64,000 nucleotides of DNA from Azorinus chamasolen (GCA_963576725.1 OY755241.1:58711071-58775070); one strand, 5' to 3'; numbered from the stretch's first letter, positions 1 to 13,066 are shown. Numbers and translations are program-made. Notes: generated from the sequence alone by a model not told the origin.

Positions 1-224
1 GTTTCACTCTGCATTAAATCTGTCGCTGCCAAAATCACATCTGCAATCGAATATTATAATTATTATTAAATTGAAATCGTAGCAGACGACTACTTTTGCA
101 GACGATAATAAAGAGTTATCATGCCATTGTCTTAAAAGCAGGTATTGATATTTATTTAAAAGTTCAGTTTAGTGAAAGTTCCATGTACATACATTTAGTC
201 ATATCTTTTTGTCGACATATTTAC

Positions 225-728
225 AGTAAAACCTCTCTAAACCGGACTCTAAATTTAGTATAAATGTCGGTCTTGGAGACTTCAAAAATCAAGCCATAAT
301 CAATTTGTTTACCAAAATGCAATCAGAATATCAAACAGTTTGGATCCTGATAATCAATTTGTTTACCAAAATGCAATCAGAATATCAAACAGTTTGGATC
401 CTGATGAGACGCCGAGTTACTCGGCGTCTCAACTGGACCCTAACTGTGTGCATGGGTATTCACGCATCCGCCCATAGAAGGCTAAAGTTTAACATGTTTC
501 ATATTGTTTCTTGCACAACCATCCCGTAGAGATGTTTTTCTTTTTGACGTATATACAGTAAAACCTCTCTATAACGGTCACTAAATTGTGTTCATTATTT
601 GATTTTTAGGGCAGGTGGCTGCTTAGAGCAAGGTGAAAGTAAAACTGAACGCTCCTATAGGAGTCACCTGCCTTTAACACAAACTACTTGATGTAATTTA
701 GTGGCCGTTATATAGAGGTTTTACTGTA
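225..728. repeat. P2-type MITE pieces, a 54-bp direct duplication and a P4 hairpin
   Basis: Bases 225-300 are a half copy and 555-728 a full copy of the P2 palindrome (tacagtaaaacctctct ... aggttttactgta). Between them the sequence from 301 is repeated at 355 (54-bp period, two copies), and 402-430 forms a hairpin built on gatgagacgccgag/ctcggcgtctc. No gene is seen. Confidence 0.75.
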
Positions 729-2016
729 CATGTAGTTTATACTATTCATCAATGATATATGTATATACATGTAGGCATGTCCAGAACCATAATTTGTTAA
801 GTATTTATGGTCTCTATTGTTACACTAAGTTCTTTATATTTTAAGGTATACATATTTTGCGTATATTTGTTTGATTTAGATTGCATTGCTGTCAAATATA
901 CAATCACTTTTACAATTACCTGTATTATGTAACAAGTCACATGTCAATGTTTCTACTTTTGAATCCTTGAATCTGTTTGCTCATAATAGACTGTCTTTAA
1001 ATGTAGGGCGGAAACTTGTTTGCGGTTGGGCTTATTTTAACGAAAAGGTGTTTATTATATGTATACGTTGCAAAAGATGAGATATCCTAGGATTATATAA
1101 AATCAAATGTCGATGGGCTTTTACCCTTACAGTGCGGGACACATATGATAATTCAGCGTTATAAGGGTTTAAACATCCCTAAATATCCACAATAACCTTA
1201 ACATATTTGAATTTGGAACAATCCATTTGAAAATTCAGCGTTTTAAACGTTAATGTTCGAGTATGACATTACTCGGCATCTCATCTGGATCCAAACTGGG
1301 TCGATCCTTATAAAGCTTTTTAGTTGAGTCTGAGTTTGTTCTCAAGCTTTTGATTGGTCAAATTTGAGCCAAAGGCTCAAATCTGACCAATCAAAAACTT
1401 GAGAACGAACTATGGGAGAAAAAAATGTTCCACGGAGTCAAAGATACTGCCAATGCTGCAACAGTTTAGATATTAAAGATAAATATCACTTTTCATTTAA
1501 ATGCTCTTATAATGATACTTTATGCATTAAGTATGTTAATAGCCATTTAATCCATGAATACTCACGTGCGAAATAATGACGTCCTGAATATTAATTAGAT
1601 TAATTGTTATAATAACAGATGGACAAATGCTTTTTAGGCTATGACAAACTGTAGAATGTTATCAATATTATATCACAAGCAAGGAGAGCAGACCCTGATC
1701 AAACGGCTCCTATAGGAGTTGTCTGGTCTGGGTCTACTCTGTTTGCGAATACGTAGAAAGGCGTAGTTATAGAATAAGCTTTGTCAATAAGGCAGGGTAT
1801 TTTGAATCTATGTAGAATTGTGTAAGCTTATCTTCGTTCTGTTAGCTTAATTTGATTTTTCATTAAGTAATATTTTCACACATTTATTACTGTATTATTT
1901 AAATAAAAACCGTTCATATCTTTCTTGGAATCCATTTTCACATGTATAGGAGGCACAGCATAGAATACATTTTGCAAATGTAAGCCATTAACATCGGTCG
2001 GTACAGCAAACGATGG
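729..2016. other. No gene seen; one palindrome and one P1 MITE
   Basis: Bases 1328-1412 form a strong inverted repeat (gttctcaagcttttgattgg against ccaatcaaaaacttgagaac). Bases 1675-1747 hold a P1 hairpin core. The remainder shows no recognisable exon or element. Confidence 0.6.
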
Positions 2017-2460
2017 CAGGCGCGGATTTAGAGGGGGCGGAGCCGGCGCACCCCCCCCCCCTAAAATTGTTAAAACATTTTTTAGTAATATTTTATATCT
2101 ATATGCAGTACAACCTCTCTATAACGACCACTACAGTGTGTTTTAGTTGCTATTTAGGGAAGGTGGCTGCTTAAAACAAGGAAAACTTAGGAGCCTTCTG
2201 TTTTACTTTCACCTTGCTTTAAGCAGCCACCTGCCCTTAACACAAAATAATTGATGTAATTTAGTGGCCGTCGTATCTACTAAAAATCAATAAAACAATG
2301 ATTTAGTAGGAGTGTTTATTTCCCTAACCCAATTAAGCTCTTTTTCAACATGTATTACAATTACACTTTTTATTTATGTCATCAAACATGAAAATATATG
2401 CCCCACCCCCTCGAAAAAAATTCTACGTCCCCCTTATCTGAAATCCTGGATCCGCACCTG
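2017..2460. mobile_element. Short DNA transposon with CAGG...CCTG ends, with a nested P2 MITE
   Basis: The ends are inverted: CAGGCGCGGATTTAGAGG at 2017 and CCTGGATCCGCACCTG ending at 2460. A P2 palindrome at about 2107-2275 interrupts it, so the P2 copy is the younger insertion. No transposase is encoded. The 8-bp flanks are only partly alike, so the target duplication is uncertain. Confidence 0.65.
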
Positions 2461-4735
2461 AATGCAGACCGTGGCCAAGGGGCTGCTCCTGGTGTCCTCT
2501 GATCTGGGACTACAGTTTGCCCGTGTCCGTTTAACCATTTCTTTCATATAAACGCCTCTTCAAACATTCACAGTGTAGACCAATATTAGACGGCTCCTAT
2601 AGGAGATGCCTGATAAGGTTCTGCTGCTCTGTTTGCAAATGGAATTTGATAAATCTGAAATGACTACCCTATTTCACCTTCCATACTTTATTATAACTAT
2701 TTTGTCAATGAATATTCAGTAGATTTAGATGTTAAAATTTGAAAAAAGAAAGTGGAAAGGGTTAACGGAAACTAGGCACACATGGGTTAATTTGATATAA
2801 TTATGTTACAGCTTTGGTAAGACGTTTTGGTGCAGAGGAAGCTTGCTGTCTTTTTACTTGTATATATTGTAACTATAAAGTTAAGTTATTTTCTATCTTC
2901 ATCATGAAATGAACGATGTACCTATGCATTAGTCTGAATAAAATATCTGTTCTATTCTATGTCCGTCCAGTTTTATCATTGCCCAGAGCTTCAGATAATG
3001 GTGTATACTCGAAGAGACGATTCTAAAGAGTGGTCACAACATAGGGTTTGGTGCAGAAATAAAGAAATTACAATTGAAGCTATTTTAACCCCTTCCGTGC
3101 CACAATGACGGGTTTATGATATCACATGCACACAGTTTGGATCCAGATGAGACGCAGAGTAACTCGGCGTCTCATCAGGATCCAAACTGTTTGACACTCT
3201 GTTTACTATTTATAAAGAAAATGGAAAAAATGCACACACTTACACTAAAAATAAACGAAACTATGCCCAGCAGACGACAATGTTGGCATCGAAAGGGTTA
3301 ATTGACGCATCTAACTTTGAGCTCTGTAGTCCATTCAGGGCATTCGCGAATACATCTGATAAGACACGGGCGTGTTAGTCCATTTATTGATACATTGGTT
3401 GCTTTGACCCTTTTGTCCATAAATACTACCTTTAACCCCTTTGCAAACACAGTAGACCAAGATCAGACGCATGCTATAGGAACCGTATGATAAGGATATG
3501 CTCTGTTTGCTGATGGAGAATTATATAGATCTGGAGTGCTATGAGACCTTTTTTACCAGAGAGCGACTCATTCTTCCGATAGTGTCATAGCTAAGTTGTT
3601 TTACCTTTAGTCTACTGAAAGGGTCGTATCTAGCGATACGCATGGGGTGCAAAAAGAGAAAATTGCAGACTCGGGTTTTATTGAGTCTGTTCATGAGTAG
3701 TAATTAAAAGTGCAACACTACTCACGCCCCCTAGCACCGGCTTAAGCGATTATTCCAATATTATAGGATATAATATATATATACATGTAGACCCTGGTCA
3801 AATACTACAATACTGAATTTTCAGCTGGTGGGGTCTTCATTTTTCGCACAATGCCATTACTCTTAACCGTGTTTAGTTATTACGTTAAATTTATTCTGAT
3901 ACTGATACGTTCATTTGCAGATAAAAAATAACCTTATCACATTCTAAAATTACTATCACAGTCATTGCATCACATATTGAGGGCTTGGTGCAAAACTATT
4001 CTAACTCCTTCACAAAGTGAAGGAGTTAGAATAGTTTTGCACCAATCCCTCGATATGAAATTAGTCGTATTTATTATATCAATGATTAACCCTTTACTCC
4101 ACAAATACGCATTTAACGCCTCTGCAAACATAGTAGACCCAGACCAGACCATTCCTATATTAGCTATCGGATTGGGATATGTTCTCTTTGCTTATGAAAT
4201 TATACCCAGATCTGATTGTAGTTTCTGTCACGGCCAAACTTTCATGTGTTCCTTTGCTATCATAAAAAATCTACTAATTAAAAATTCATATCCTATATGA
4301 ATAAAAGGTTAACCCTACTCCACTACGCACAATTACTCGGCGTCTCATCTGGATCCAATCTGTACACAATTACTCGGCGTCTCATCTGGATCCAATCTGT
4401 ACACAATTACTCGGCGTCTCATCTGGATCCAATCTGTTTACAAATGCGAGTCAAGTCGCAGATAGAGGGAAAATGGTTGATAAAAAAAAACATGTAAAGG
4501 TTTCATGAGAACAAACTAGATCCGGAAGAGACAAAGAGGAAATAACTCAAAAGCTTTCACGACTTTTGGAGCTAAGATAAATGTGATGGACAGATAAATC
4601 GCCGAAAAATACAATCATACAAGAAATTGCAATTGATAATTCAATATCAAAACAAAGAACCTCAATTACTAATCAAGTTTCCACTTAAAACAATATGTAC
4701 AAACAATGCAACTAAGCTACGGCGGTTCATTCATT
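2461..4735. repeat. MITE cluster 3' of the gene
   Basis: Contents: P1 cores at about 2570-2640, 3440-3520 and 4110-4195; a P4 hairpin at 3130-3195; a repeat with the word cgccccctagcaccggcttaagcg at 3650-3745 that recurs near 50000; a near-perfect hairpin at 3970-4060 (actattctaactccttcac and its complement); and three tandem 37-bp copies of acaattactcggcgtctc from 4329 to 4440. No gene is seen. Confidence 0.7.
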
Positions 4736-4737
4736 TG

Positions 4738-5552
4738 TACAGTAAAAACCCTATACACTGGAATTTAGCAAATAAGATATTTCAGACAGGTGGCTAATTA
4801 ATGCAGCGTTCTTTCTGCATGACTTTCATCCTGCATTAAGATGTCACCTTTCTGACATACCGGTACTACTACTAATATGAATGTTCGGCTTTTACTGTAT
4901 ATGATATATAAATACAAGAGGACCTTAATTAATGGCAATTGTTCCAAGCAATACTTACAATATACTAAGGTCTTTCTAAATGCATGCTTGACAGCAAGGT
5001 TACAAAGCACTTACACAACCCTCCTCATGATTTATTAGAGATAGAACAGTACAATCTCTCTAAATCTCTCTAAACCGGACCTTCAAATTAGTACTAATAT
5101 CGGTCTGTAAGACAGCTGGCAGCTTTATACAAGGTGAAAGTCATGCGGAAGGCCATCAATAGAACATTCTGTGTGACTTTCATCTTGCATTATGCAGTCA
5201 CCTGCCTTGAGAGATCTAAATACTTCATTAATACATTTCCGGTTTTGAGAGGTTTAACTATACATAAGTAACAACCTCAGCTTAACAATAAACTTTTTAC
5301 ACCAATAACAAAGTGTATACAGCTGGCCCATATCTCACGCATATTACAGTAAAACCTCTCTTAAGCGGAATTCTAGTAGAGAAGAATTTAGATACTTTTA
5401 GGCAGATGACTTCATAATGCAGGGTGAAAGTCATGCAGAAAGCTCCTCTAGGAGCTTTCTGCATGACTTCCACCCTGCATTAAGCTGTCACCTGTCTCAA
5501 AGACCGATATTTATACTAAATTTAACGTCCGGTTAAGAGAGGTTTTACTGTA
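4738..5552. repeat. Three P2-type palindromic MITEs in a row
   Basis: Copies lie at about 4738-4895, 5045-5262 and 5345-5552. The last is the cleanest in the window. It starts tacagtaaaacctctctt, has the hairpin centre gcagaaagctcctctaggag, and ends gaggttttactgta. The ends with flanking TA suggest Tc1/mariner-type mobilisation (inference). Confidence 0.8.
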
Positions 5553-5659
5553 TTTAACTGAAGTATTTACTTGTTACGGGTAAAAAATCCTATCTAGAGA
5601 CGACTAGTGAGATAGACTGTCTAATGTAATTTGATAAAACTCTCAAATCTGTTTTAAAT

Positions 5660-6290
5660 TCTTAACCCTTTCCTGCATCAATACGCTCTTCTGCTCCTCT
5701 GCAATAGTCACTTCTTGAAACGATTGTGATGAATTTATCACAAGTGGTTTCAATGCTACACATTTCTAAAACTTTCCTTTTCTCTAGAAAATGCTCCTTT
5801 TCGGTTGATTTTTTTTAGAGATGTTGGGTCTAAATTAGTCTACGAAGAAATGGGTAAAATCAATTTTTCATTTGAAATCACTTCCAATTATTATCAAATG
5901 CATACAATATTTGTACTCAATATGAAAATAGAGCCAACATTTTACCTTTTTGAAATAAAGCGTAATTCCAAAAAAAACCCCACTTTTTTTTATTTATTTA
6001 TTTTAAATAACAGGCTTGGCTAAGCAATCACTGAAGCCATTACCTCATCTATGAGGCCTACAGGCTATTTCTATACCCATCATCTTTGCATAAATCTACC
6101 GAAAACGAGCATTTACTAGCAAAAAGGAAACTCTTAGAATTGTGTAGTATTAAAACTATTGTGATAAATAAAAAAATTGCTCCATACGAGTTCATACAAA
6201 TCTGACTTTTACAGAGGCGTAAAAAGGCGTCAATATGAGAGAATGGGTCAAGGATGTTCGTAAAACAGGAGTCAAAGCTTCTCAATTATG
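5660..6290. repeat. Two P3-type palindromic MITEs, head to head
   Basis: Bases 5660-5840 and 6045-6290 carry the P3 words (aaaatgctccttttcggttg, gagcatttactag, cgtcaatatgag) in opposite halves, flanking unrelated sequence. Short ORFs here are palindrome translations. Confidence 0.65.
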
Positions 6291-6544
6291 ACTACGTAAT
6301 AAGTAAACATGGGCGCAATTGACCCATAAAAGCCCAGTATCCCTTTAAAAGGACATAATCAAACGGTGTAGAAGCAGATAAGAGGGTCGCTGAAGGATCC
6401 CTCTGATCAGGATCTGCACTGTTAGCTGAAGCCACCAATGTCAATTCCAGCAAACTCCCCACGAAAGCGTGGATTGGGTCCAAAGTAAGATCTGGACGGG
6501 TTCACTTTAAATAAAACGAGAATAAATGGGTTACAGCATGTGGA

Positions 6545-7350
6545 TGGTTTTAACCCTTCGCTTGCTATTCACGTCAATATACCTACCTGTAAATAGTGAA
6601 GACCCAGATGAGACAGCTCCTGCAGGAGCTGTCTCATCAGGATCTGCACTATTTACATATTGCTTGTGCAACCAGTGCACTCCACAGTAGTGATTGCACA
6701 GCGAAATACGTGTACACAGTGAAGATATATGTAATTATACAACAGGGCATGGGTAAAGAAGGAGAAATGTATTTTAAAATTCAGCAAGAGAAGGGTTAAA
6801 ACCATTTACAATAAACAAATGTATGTGCATGCCTTGCAAACAGAATAGATCAGATAGTTCCTCTAAGAGTTGTCTGATCAAGGTCTGCTCTCTTTGCTTA
6901 TATAATAATATAGATCTGAGTAAGACATGATATACTGCATAAAATGATCACTTCATGTATATATATATATAATTTCATAAACAGAGCTGGCTCTGGTCAA
7001 ATGGCTACTCTAGGAGCCGCCTGATCCGGGTCTACGCTGTTTGCAAAGGCGTGGAATTTGCTGGAATTGACATTGATGTGCTCAGCAAACAGTGCAGACC
7101 CTGATTATAAAGATTCAGTTAACCCTACGCTTGCTACTCACGTCAATATACATACATGTAAATAATGAAGACCCAGATGAGATCATCAGGGTCTGCTCTA
7201 TTTACAAATTGATTGTGCAACCAGTGCACTCCACAGCAGTTATTGCACAACGAAATACTTGTACACAGTGAAGATATATGTAATTATATAACAGGGCATG
7301 GGTAAAGAAGGAGAAATATGTTTTACATTTCAGCAAGAGAAGGGTTAATT
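6545..7350. repeat. Locally duplicated P5 hairpin with two P1 copies between
   Basis: Bases 6545-6800 and 7125-7350 are two copies of one about 230-bp segment (cgcttgctattcacgtcaat ... agcaagagaagggtta). The first retains a perfect centre, cagctcctgcaggagctg, and the second has lost it. P1 cores lie at about 6835-6900 and 6980-7045. Confidence 0.75.
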
Positions 7351-9242
7351 AATAATCATGGTGTCGTTGTCTTTTGCCTGATTATTCATGGAGTAAATTG
7401 TTAAGTGGACTGTAAGTAAAAAGGGGAAGTCTTTAGTCATACAGATTGCTACAATTCTCAGGTGGGCTAACAAAGGAAGTGTTGTAGGCTTGTCCTGGTG
7501 AGTCTACTGCAGTTCTTCCAACTTCAGGTATATGATTGAAACTGAAGGTAAGGGTTCCCTCTTAAATTTTATATCAGACAGCTCTTTGTTGGACACGGTA
7601 GGCACAGAATGCAATACTAAAGGGTGGTGGTCGCTGACTGTCCTGTTGAGGTCGGCATTAGAGTCAAACACCTCGGCTTTTTGGCTGAAAATACAGTGTT
7701 TAAACTATTTTATCCATTTTTTTCCATAAATACACCTTTCTACATTTTTTCCTTTGCATGCTCGTGTAGGAGCCGTCTGATAAGGGTCTACTCTGTTTGC
7801 TTCTGACATTATATAGATCTGATTCTACACTTTCTGTCTTGATTAAAATATTTTTATACACTTAATTAATAACAATCTGTTTGCTATTCAGTCACTATTG
7901 TCTCAAAAAATAAAAGATTGAACAGATGGTAAATACCAACAAAGCTCAGCGTTTCAACATTCAGGATTTCTGCAGCAGGAACAGAGGATTGAAACTGTTT
8001 CATACTCGGCTAGGAATCCCTGAATGCAATTTAAAGCATAGGCACAGAATATGTTTGTTTATAGAAAATAATGCCAGACACTTTGGATCATGAAGAAATG
8101 AGTTAGTCAGCAGCTTGTCAGGATCCAAACTGTTTGAAACTGGCATCCCCAACTTTGCCAACAACTTGCAAAGAGTAATAAAAGTTGAATGGTCCATCAT
8201 GTAGCATCCCTTTATCTGATGAATATTCACACAGCAAATAAATACATTAATATTGTCGTAGGACGTTCTATAAGTTCTATAACTCTTTACTCCATAAATA
8301 CGCCTTTACAAACAGAGTAGACCCAGATCAGACGACCCACCTGTACAAACACAGTAGACCCAGATCAGTAGGAGCCATCTGATCAGGGTCTGCTCTGTTT
8401 ACTTATAATATAGATGTGATTCTACAGTTTCTGCCATGGGCAAAACATCTTGCGTCCATGTGTAGTTATAAAACATTATTAGTCAAATTGATAAGGTCTA
8501 AAGATCTTAAGGTATAATATAGATCTTAAAGATTCTACAGTTTCTGTCTAACCAAAATGTCTTATGTTCATGTCATATGTTCATTTGTCATTGTACAGTT
8601 TCAGCTAATAAAAATCCTTGATGTCATCATGTCTTACATAAACATTCAGCAAAGGAAAGGGATAAAACAGCACTGAATATTCATGAAAAGCTAGACTATT
8701 TTCAATTTCGGTAGCAGCATTAAAATGATTAACTATAAAAGGGAGTCTGCCATTTTCTCTTCTAACATTGCTACTTTCTTCCACTTTCAGAATATATATA
8801 TTTCACAACAGAAGGTGTTAAGCGCTTGTGTGGTGGCCTAAAAAAGTCGCCCATTACTTAATTCTCAGTGATGGTATATTTTCTGGCGTTAGTAGTGTTG
8901 CACCTTTGTCTTCGCGCATTGTTACTTTTGCTTTGGAAGGATCTCCCACTTTCAGAAGTGTTATTGGCAACTGTATTTAACCCTTTCCTTGTTCTGTGTG
9001 TATTCAAAATTCCAATACTTGTTGAAAATTCAAGGAAAAAATAGTTATAATAAAATATGGAAGGCGGAAGATTGTAGCCATTTGAGACAGTAAAGAAACA
9101 TCTTTCAAATTCCCCTAACAAACAGAGCACGCCCTGATAAGACGGCTCCTATCGGAGCCATCTGGTATTGGACTACTCTGTTTGCAAATCCGTTAAAACA
9201 AGTTTATAGGAAGGAAAGGGTTAAGTATGATTGGTGTCTTAC
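7351..9242. repeat. P1 MITE copies around the gene's 3' end; terminal exon candidate
   Basis: P1 cores lie at about 7735-7800, 8300-8400 (double) and 9118-9190. Bases 8858-8965 hold the only reasonable candidate for a last coding exon (minus strand, ending RKYTITEN-stop), but the acceptor is ambiguous. The rest holds no recognisable gene. Confidence 0.5.
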
Positions 9243-9342
9243 CTTTTGTGCTTCTTCACGCAGAATAATGCCACTGTGATGATAGAGATTACCAAGGATA
9301 CGGCTGCGATGGGTACACCAATGTACATAGCCTTAGAATCAC
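9243..9342 (-). CDS. Exon: transmembrane helix and start of cytoplasmic tail
   Basis: The exon reads G-DSKAMYIGVPIAAVSLV followed by ISIITVALFCVKKHK. That is a hydrophobic helix of about 22 residues flanked outside by polar residues and inside by a CVKKHK stop-transfer cluster. The acceptor is tttccag and the donor gtaagac. The first codon is completed by the G left over from the exon at 11958, so the second GCC2 module runs directly into the helix. The exon ends after two bases of a codon. A possible last exon lies at about 8858-8965: a minus-strand open frame ending in RKYTITEN and a stop. At least three acceptors there would keep the frame, and I could not choose between them. Confidence 0.9.
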
Positions 9343-9870
9343 CTGGAAAGAAAATAATGGGTTACATCATGTCTTCACTGGCGTAGAAAAGCGTATTTAT
9401 GGAGTAACGGACAAAAACTGCAAATGCTTGCATACAACATTGTTCAGATTATTCCTCAAGATATACATTACAGATGAAAAAGAAAAGAACAATTTGATAT
9501 GTTGAACCAATTTTCATATGACTGTGGTCATCTCAGAAACAAATCTTCAATTTAGGACAAATTGCAAAATTCCGAGAGTCGTCCTTGTTAGACTATATGG
9601 GATCTGTCCTCAAAGGTTTCGGACCTTTCCTCTAAATACAGTCAAATAGTTCTGGGACCCCTCGGCGAAAGATAATACCAATAGTTCTGGGACCCGTCCT
9701 AAAAATCCATGTATCCTACAAGTATTTCTGGGACATGTCCTCGAAGCTAATGAACCGTTTAATTGACTGATTTATTCACACCTTTTAGAGCTAAATTTAT
9801 TTCTAAACACCTATAAGCCCATTCCCTGTTATACATTTACGAAATAATGGCATCATGAATAATAATTAGC

Positions 9871-11364
9871 TCACTTTCTATAAAGAGAAGTTTCTGCTTT
9901 GACAAAACTGTAGAATCAGATCTATATCGTGTCAAAAGCAAACAGAGCAGACCCTGCTCAGACGGATTCTATAGGAGCCGACTGATCTGGGTCTACTCTG
10001 TTTGCTAATGCGTAAAGCACATTAGTTCTATAAAGAGAAGTTTCTGCTTTGACAAAACTGTAGAATCAGATCTATATCGTGTCAAAAGCAAACAGAGCAG
10101 ACCCTGCTCAGACGGATTCTATAGGAGCCGACTGATCTGGGTCTACTCTGTTTGCTAATGCGTAAAGCACATTAGTTCTATAAAGAGAAGTTTCTGCTTT
10201 GACAAAACTGTAGAATCAGATCTATATCGTGTCAAAAGCAAACAGAGCAGACACTGATCAGACGGATTCTATAGGAGCCGACTGATCTGGGTCTACTCTG
10301 TTTGCCAATTCGTAAAGCACATTAGTTCTATAAAGAGAAGTTTCTGCTTTGACAAAACTGTAGAATCAGATCTATATCGTGTCAAAAGCAAACAGAGCAG
10401 ACACTGATCAGACGGATTCTATAGGAGCCGACTGATCTGGGTCTACTCTGTTTGCTAATGCGTAAAGCACATTAGTTCTATAAAGAGAAGTTTCTGCTTT
10501 GACAAAACTGTAGAATCAGATCTATATCGTGTCAAAAGCAAACAGAGCAGACACTGATCAGACGGATTCTATAGGAGCCGACTGATCTGGGTCTACTCTG
10601 TTTGCCAATGCGTAAAGCACATTAGTTCTATAAAGAGAAGTTTCTGCTTTGACAAAACTGTAGAATCAGATCTATATCGTGTCAAAAGCAAACAGAGCAG
10701 ACACTGATCAGACGGATTCTATAGGAGCCGACTGATCTGGGTCTACTCTGTTTGCTAATGCGTAAAGCACATTAGTTCTATAAAGAGAAGTTTCTGCTTT
10801 GACAAAACTGTAGAATCAGATCTATATCGTGTCAAAAGCAAACAGAGCAGACACTGATCAGACGGATTCTATAGGAGCCGACTGATCTGGGTCTACTCTG
10901 TTTGCTAATGCGTAAAGCACATTAGTTCTATAAAGAGAAGTTTCTGCTTTGACAAAACTGTAGAATCAGATCTATATCGTGTCAAAAGCAAACAGAGCAG
11001 ACACTGATCAGACGGATTCTATAGGAGCCGACTGATCTGGGTCTACTCTGTTTGCTAATGCGTAAAGCACATTAGTTCTATAAAGAGAAGTTTCTGCTTT
11101 GACAAAACTGTAGAATCAGATCTATATCGTGTCAAAAGCAAACAGAGCAGACACTGATCAGACGGATTCTATAGGAGCCGACTGATCTGGGTCTACTCTG
11201 TTTGCTAATGCGTAAAGCACATTAGTTCTATAAAGAGAAGTTTCTGCTTTGACAAAACTGTAGAATCAGATCTATATCGTGTCAAAAGCAAACAGAGCAG
11301 ACACTGATCAGACGGATTCTATAGGAGCCGACTGATCTGGGTCTACTCTGTTTGCCAATGCGTT
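9871..11364. repeat. 150-bp satellite: ten tandem units derived from a P1 MITE
   Basis: The word taaagagaagtttctgcttt recurs every 150 bases from 9881 to 11231, ten times. Units are almost identical. The first two carry accctgctcag where later ones have acactgatcag, and at least two units share a gctaatg to gccaatg change, showing unit-level turnover. Each unit contains the P1 hairpin arms (gcaaacagagcagac ... gtctactctgtttgc). The array lies inside an intron of the surface-protein gene. Confidence 0.97.
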
Positions 11365-12310
11365 TAAACACGTTTATATGAGGGAAAGGGATAAAATATT
11401 TTTAAAGACATATTTATTTGTCAGTTCACACAAAAACTGGCATTATGTGCTGCCTAGCACTTTATTTGCCTGTCTATCTGGATCAAGTTATAATTGCATA
11501 ACTATCTCTTATTGTCATTGACACAGGAGCACACCAGGGAAGCAATAATCAGCACAACTTGACACTATGTATTGGGGTGGGGTAACTTAGGAAGGATCTT
11601 TAAAGTGCTTTAAAAATAATCGCCTTAAAGAGATAATTCTAATGAATTTAGACAACCCAGACTTTGGTGGAGAAATAAAAACAAAATGTTATAAACCTTT
11701 CTCCCATCTGCTGTGTTTTGCATACGATGTCCATATATGACGATTGAATTAAATCACTTTCAAGAACAACTTTATTTCTCCACAAAACCCTACGTTTCTT
11801 TAGAGTCGTCTCGAAGAGATTGGTCACAACATAGGGTTTGGTGGAGAAATGACGATTTTAGAGAAATGACGAATTTTAGTACCTGAGTACGCAGGTTTAT
11901 CTGCTGCTCCGTTGTCCTGTAAATATTTGATGCATGTACAGACAGACTGTCACCTACCTGAGCATTCCGAGACGGATTCGGACCCAATAACAGCAGTTGT
12001 GTACCCAGCAGGACAGGGCGTGCAGGAAGACTGTCCTGTCTGATTTTGATACGTTCCCCTCGCACAGAACGAACAGTAGTCACCATCCTTAAACGATCCC
12101 GCTGGACATTCAACTGGAATATATATTCATGAATTTACTGTGTTACCTACTGCAATCATACATTTCATACAACTGTAAAATCTGTATAAACTCGACGTAA
12201 AAGTTAGTATCAATGTCAGTCTTTAACCCTTTACACAATAAAACCGCCCTTCTACGCATCAGAGTAGACCCAGATCAGACGTCTCCTACTTGAGCCGTCT
12301 GATCAGGGTC
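11340..12310. repeat. Segmental duplication, copy 1
   Basis: This segment matches 13400-14400 over the exon and its flanks. Shared words include actggcattatgtgctgcct, ccagactttggtggagaaat and the hairpin around tagagtcgtctcgaagagat. Differences are scattered substitutions and small indels. It carries GCC2 module 4. Confidence 0.9.
11958..12113 (-). CDS. Exon: GCC2/GCC3 ephrin-receptor-like cysteine module 4
   Basis: The 156-bp phase 1-1 exon encodes one 52-residue module: ECPAGSFKDGDYCSFCARG, then TYQNQTGQSSCTPCPAGYTT, then a SESVSEC end. Six cysteines in the C-PAGS-C-C-GTYQ-C-PCPAGYTT pattern are typical of GCC2/GCC3 (ephrin receptor-like) repeats in SVEP1, SCUBE and Notch-associated surface proteins. 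NQT is a likely N-glycosylation site. The acceptor is tattccag and the donor gtaggtga. It is nearly identical to the exon at 14073, and the surrounding intron sequence is also similar, so the pair arose by segmental duplication. Confidence 0.95.
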
Positions 12311-12329
12311 TGTTCTGATATAACATAGA

Positions 12330-12472
12330 TATAGAGGATATTTGTTATGTTCGGTCGAAGATCGAAATTTATTTCATTGAGTGAACATCAGACGGTATAT
12401 TTTACTGTCTGGTGATCACGAGATGAAATAAATTTCGATCTAACATCGAAAATAACAAATATTCTATTTATT
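12330..12472. repeat. Imperfect 140-bp palindrome
   Basis: The arms gatcgaaatttatttcat and atgaaataaatttcgatc flank a smaller hairpin (catcagacggtatattttactgtctggtg, given here only by its position near 12388-12416). It is a MITE-like foldback within the intron. Confidence 0.7.
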
Positions 12473-12831
12473 TCATGCTTTTATTCAACTTTATTTTATA
12501 TTTGTTTTCCAACGGATTTATGTCTTAACGAAATCGAAAGTACGATTCGCTCCCCGTAGAGCCCCAGTGGTAGACCATAGATCACATGTCGCTTCAAGAC
12601 AGAAATATAGTTCTATGTAGTCGTATAAGCAATTGTAAAATGTCCATACAACATCGTTTATAAGTTCATACTTATTAACACAGAGGGATTATATTGTATG
12701 ACTTCATTTTATATATCTGACAACAAAACCAAAAGAAAACTTTGTTGGTATTACTGCGCGTCAATTTGACGTCATAAATCATAGATATATATATGTGTCA
12801 TAAGTCAGACGTCCGCCATATTGTCTGCCAC

Positions 12832-13066
12832 AGCATGACATATACACACACAACCACACACTCAAACGCACACTCACACACGAGATGAACACAGAAAACA
12901 CCAAGACACACAAGAACCAGAGACAAACGTTCCACACATGAACAAAATCACAAGCACAAAGACGCAAGTCAAACAAAAGGAAGGGTGACAAAGAGAGTAC
13001 CGCCTTGGCACGGTCAGTAGCAAAAACACCACTGGGGGTTTAAACCGGTTTACGGACGTCCTAACC
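12832..13066 (-). mobile_element. Solo retroelement tail, family A
   Basis: Read on the minus strand it begins ggttaggacgtccgtaaacc, passes ccaaggcggtactctctttg and ends in a GT-rich stretch, lacking the last about 70 bases of the family. There is no RT sequence upstream. ORFs rich in Val/Cys/Phe here come from the GT repeat. Confidence 0.75.

Noticed and set aside
402..430. CTGATGAG followed by a hairpin, reminiscent of a hammerhead ribozyme core
   Set aside because: After the stem the required GAAA is absent (tcaac instead) and no stem I/III pairing was found. It is the ordinary P4 palindrome.
8740..8830. Strong plus-strand acceptor-like tract (ctactttcttccactttcag) as an exon start
   Set aside because: The following frames close quickly and no matching donor or partner exon was found on the plus strand.
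9871..11364. Regular 150-bp array considered as a CRISPR-like or gene array
   Set aside because: The whole unit is repeated without variable spacers, it is a eukaryotic intron, and the unit derives from a MITE. It is a satellite.
11790..12113. 107-codon minus-strand ORF starting MNVQRDRL (and its partner at 14001-14228)
   Set aside because: It is out of frame with the real GCC2 exon over the same bases. The in-frame reading has the cysteine pattern and splice sites.
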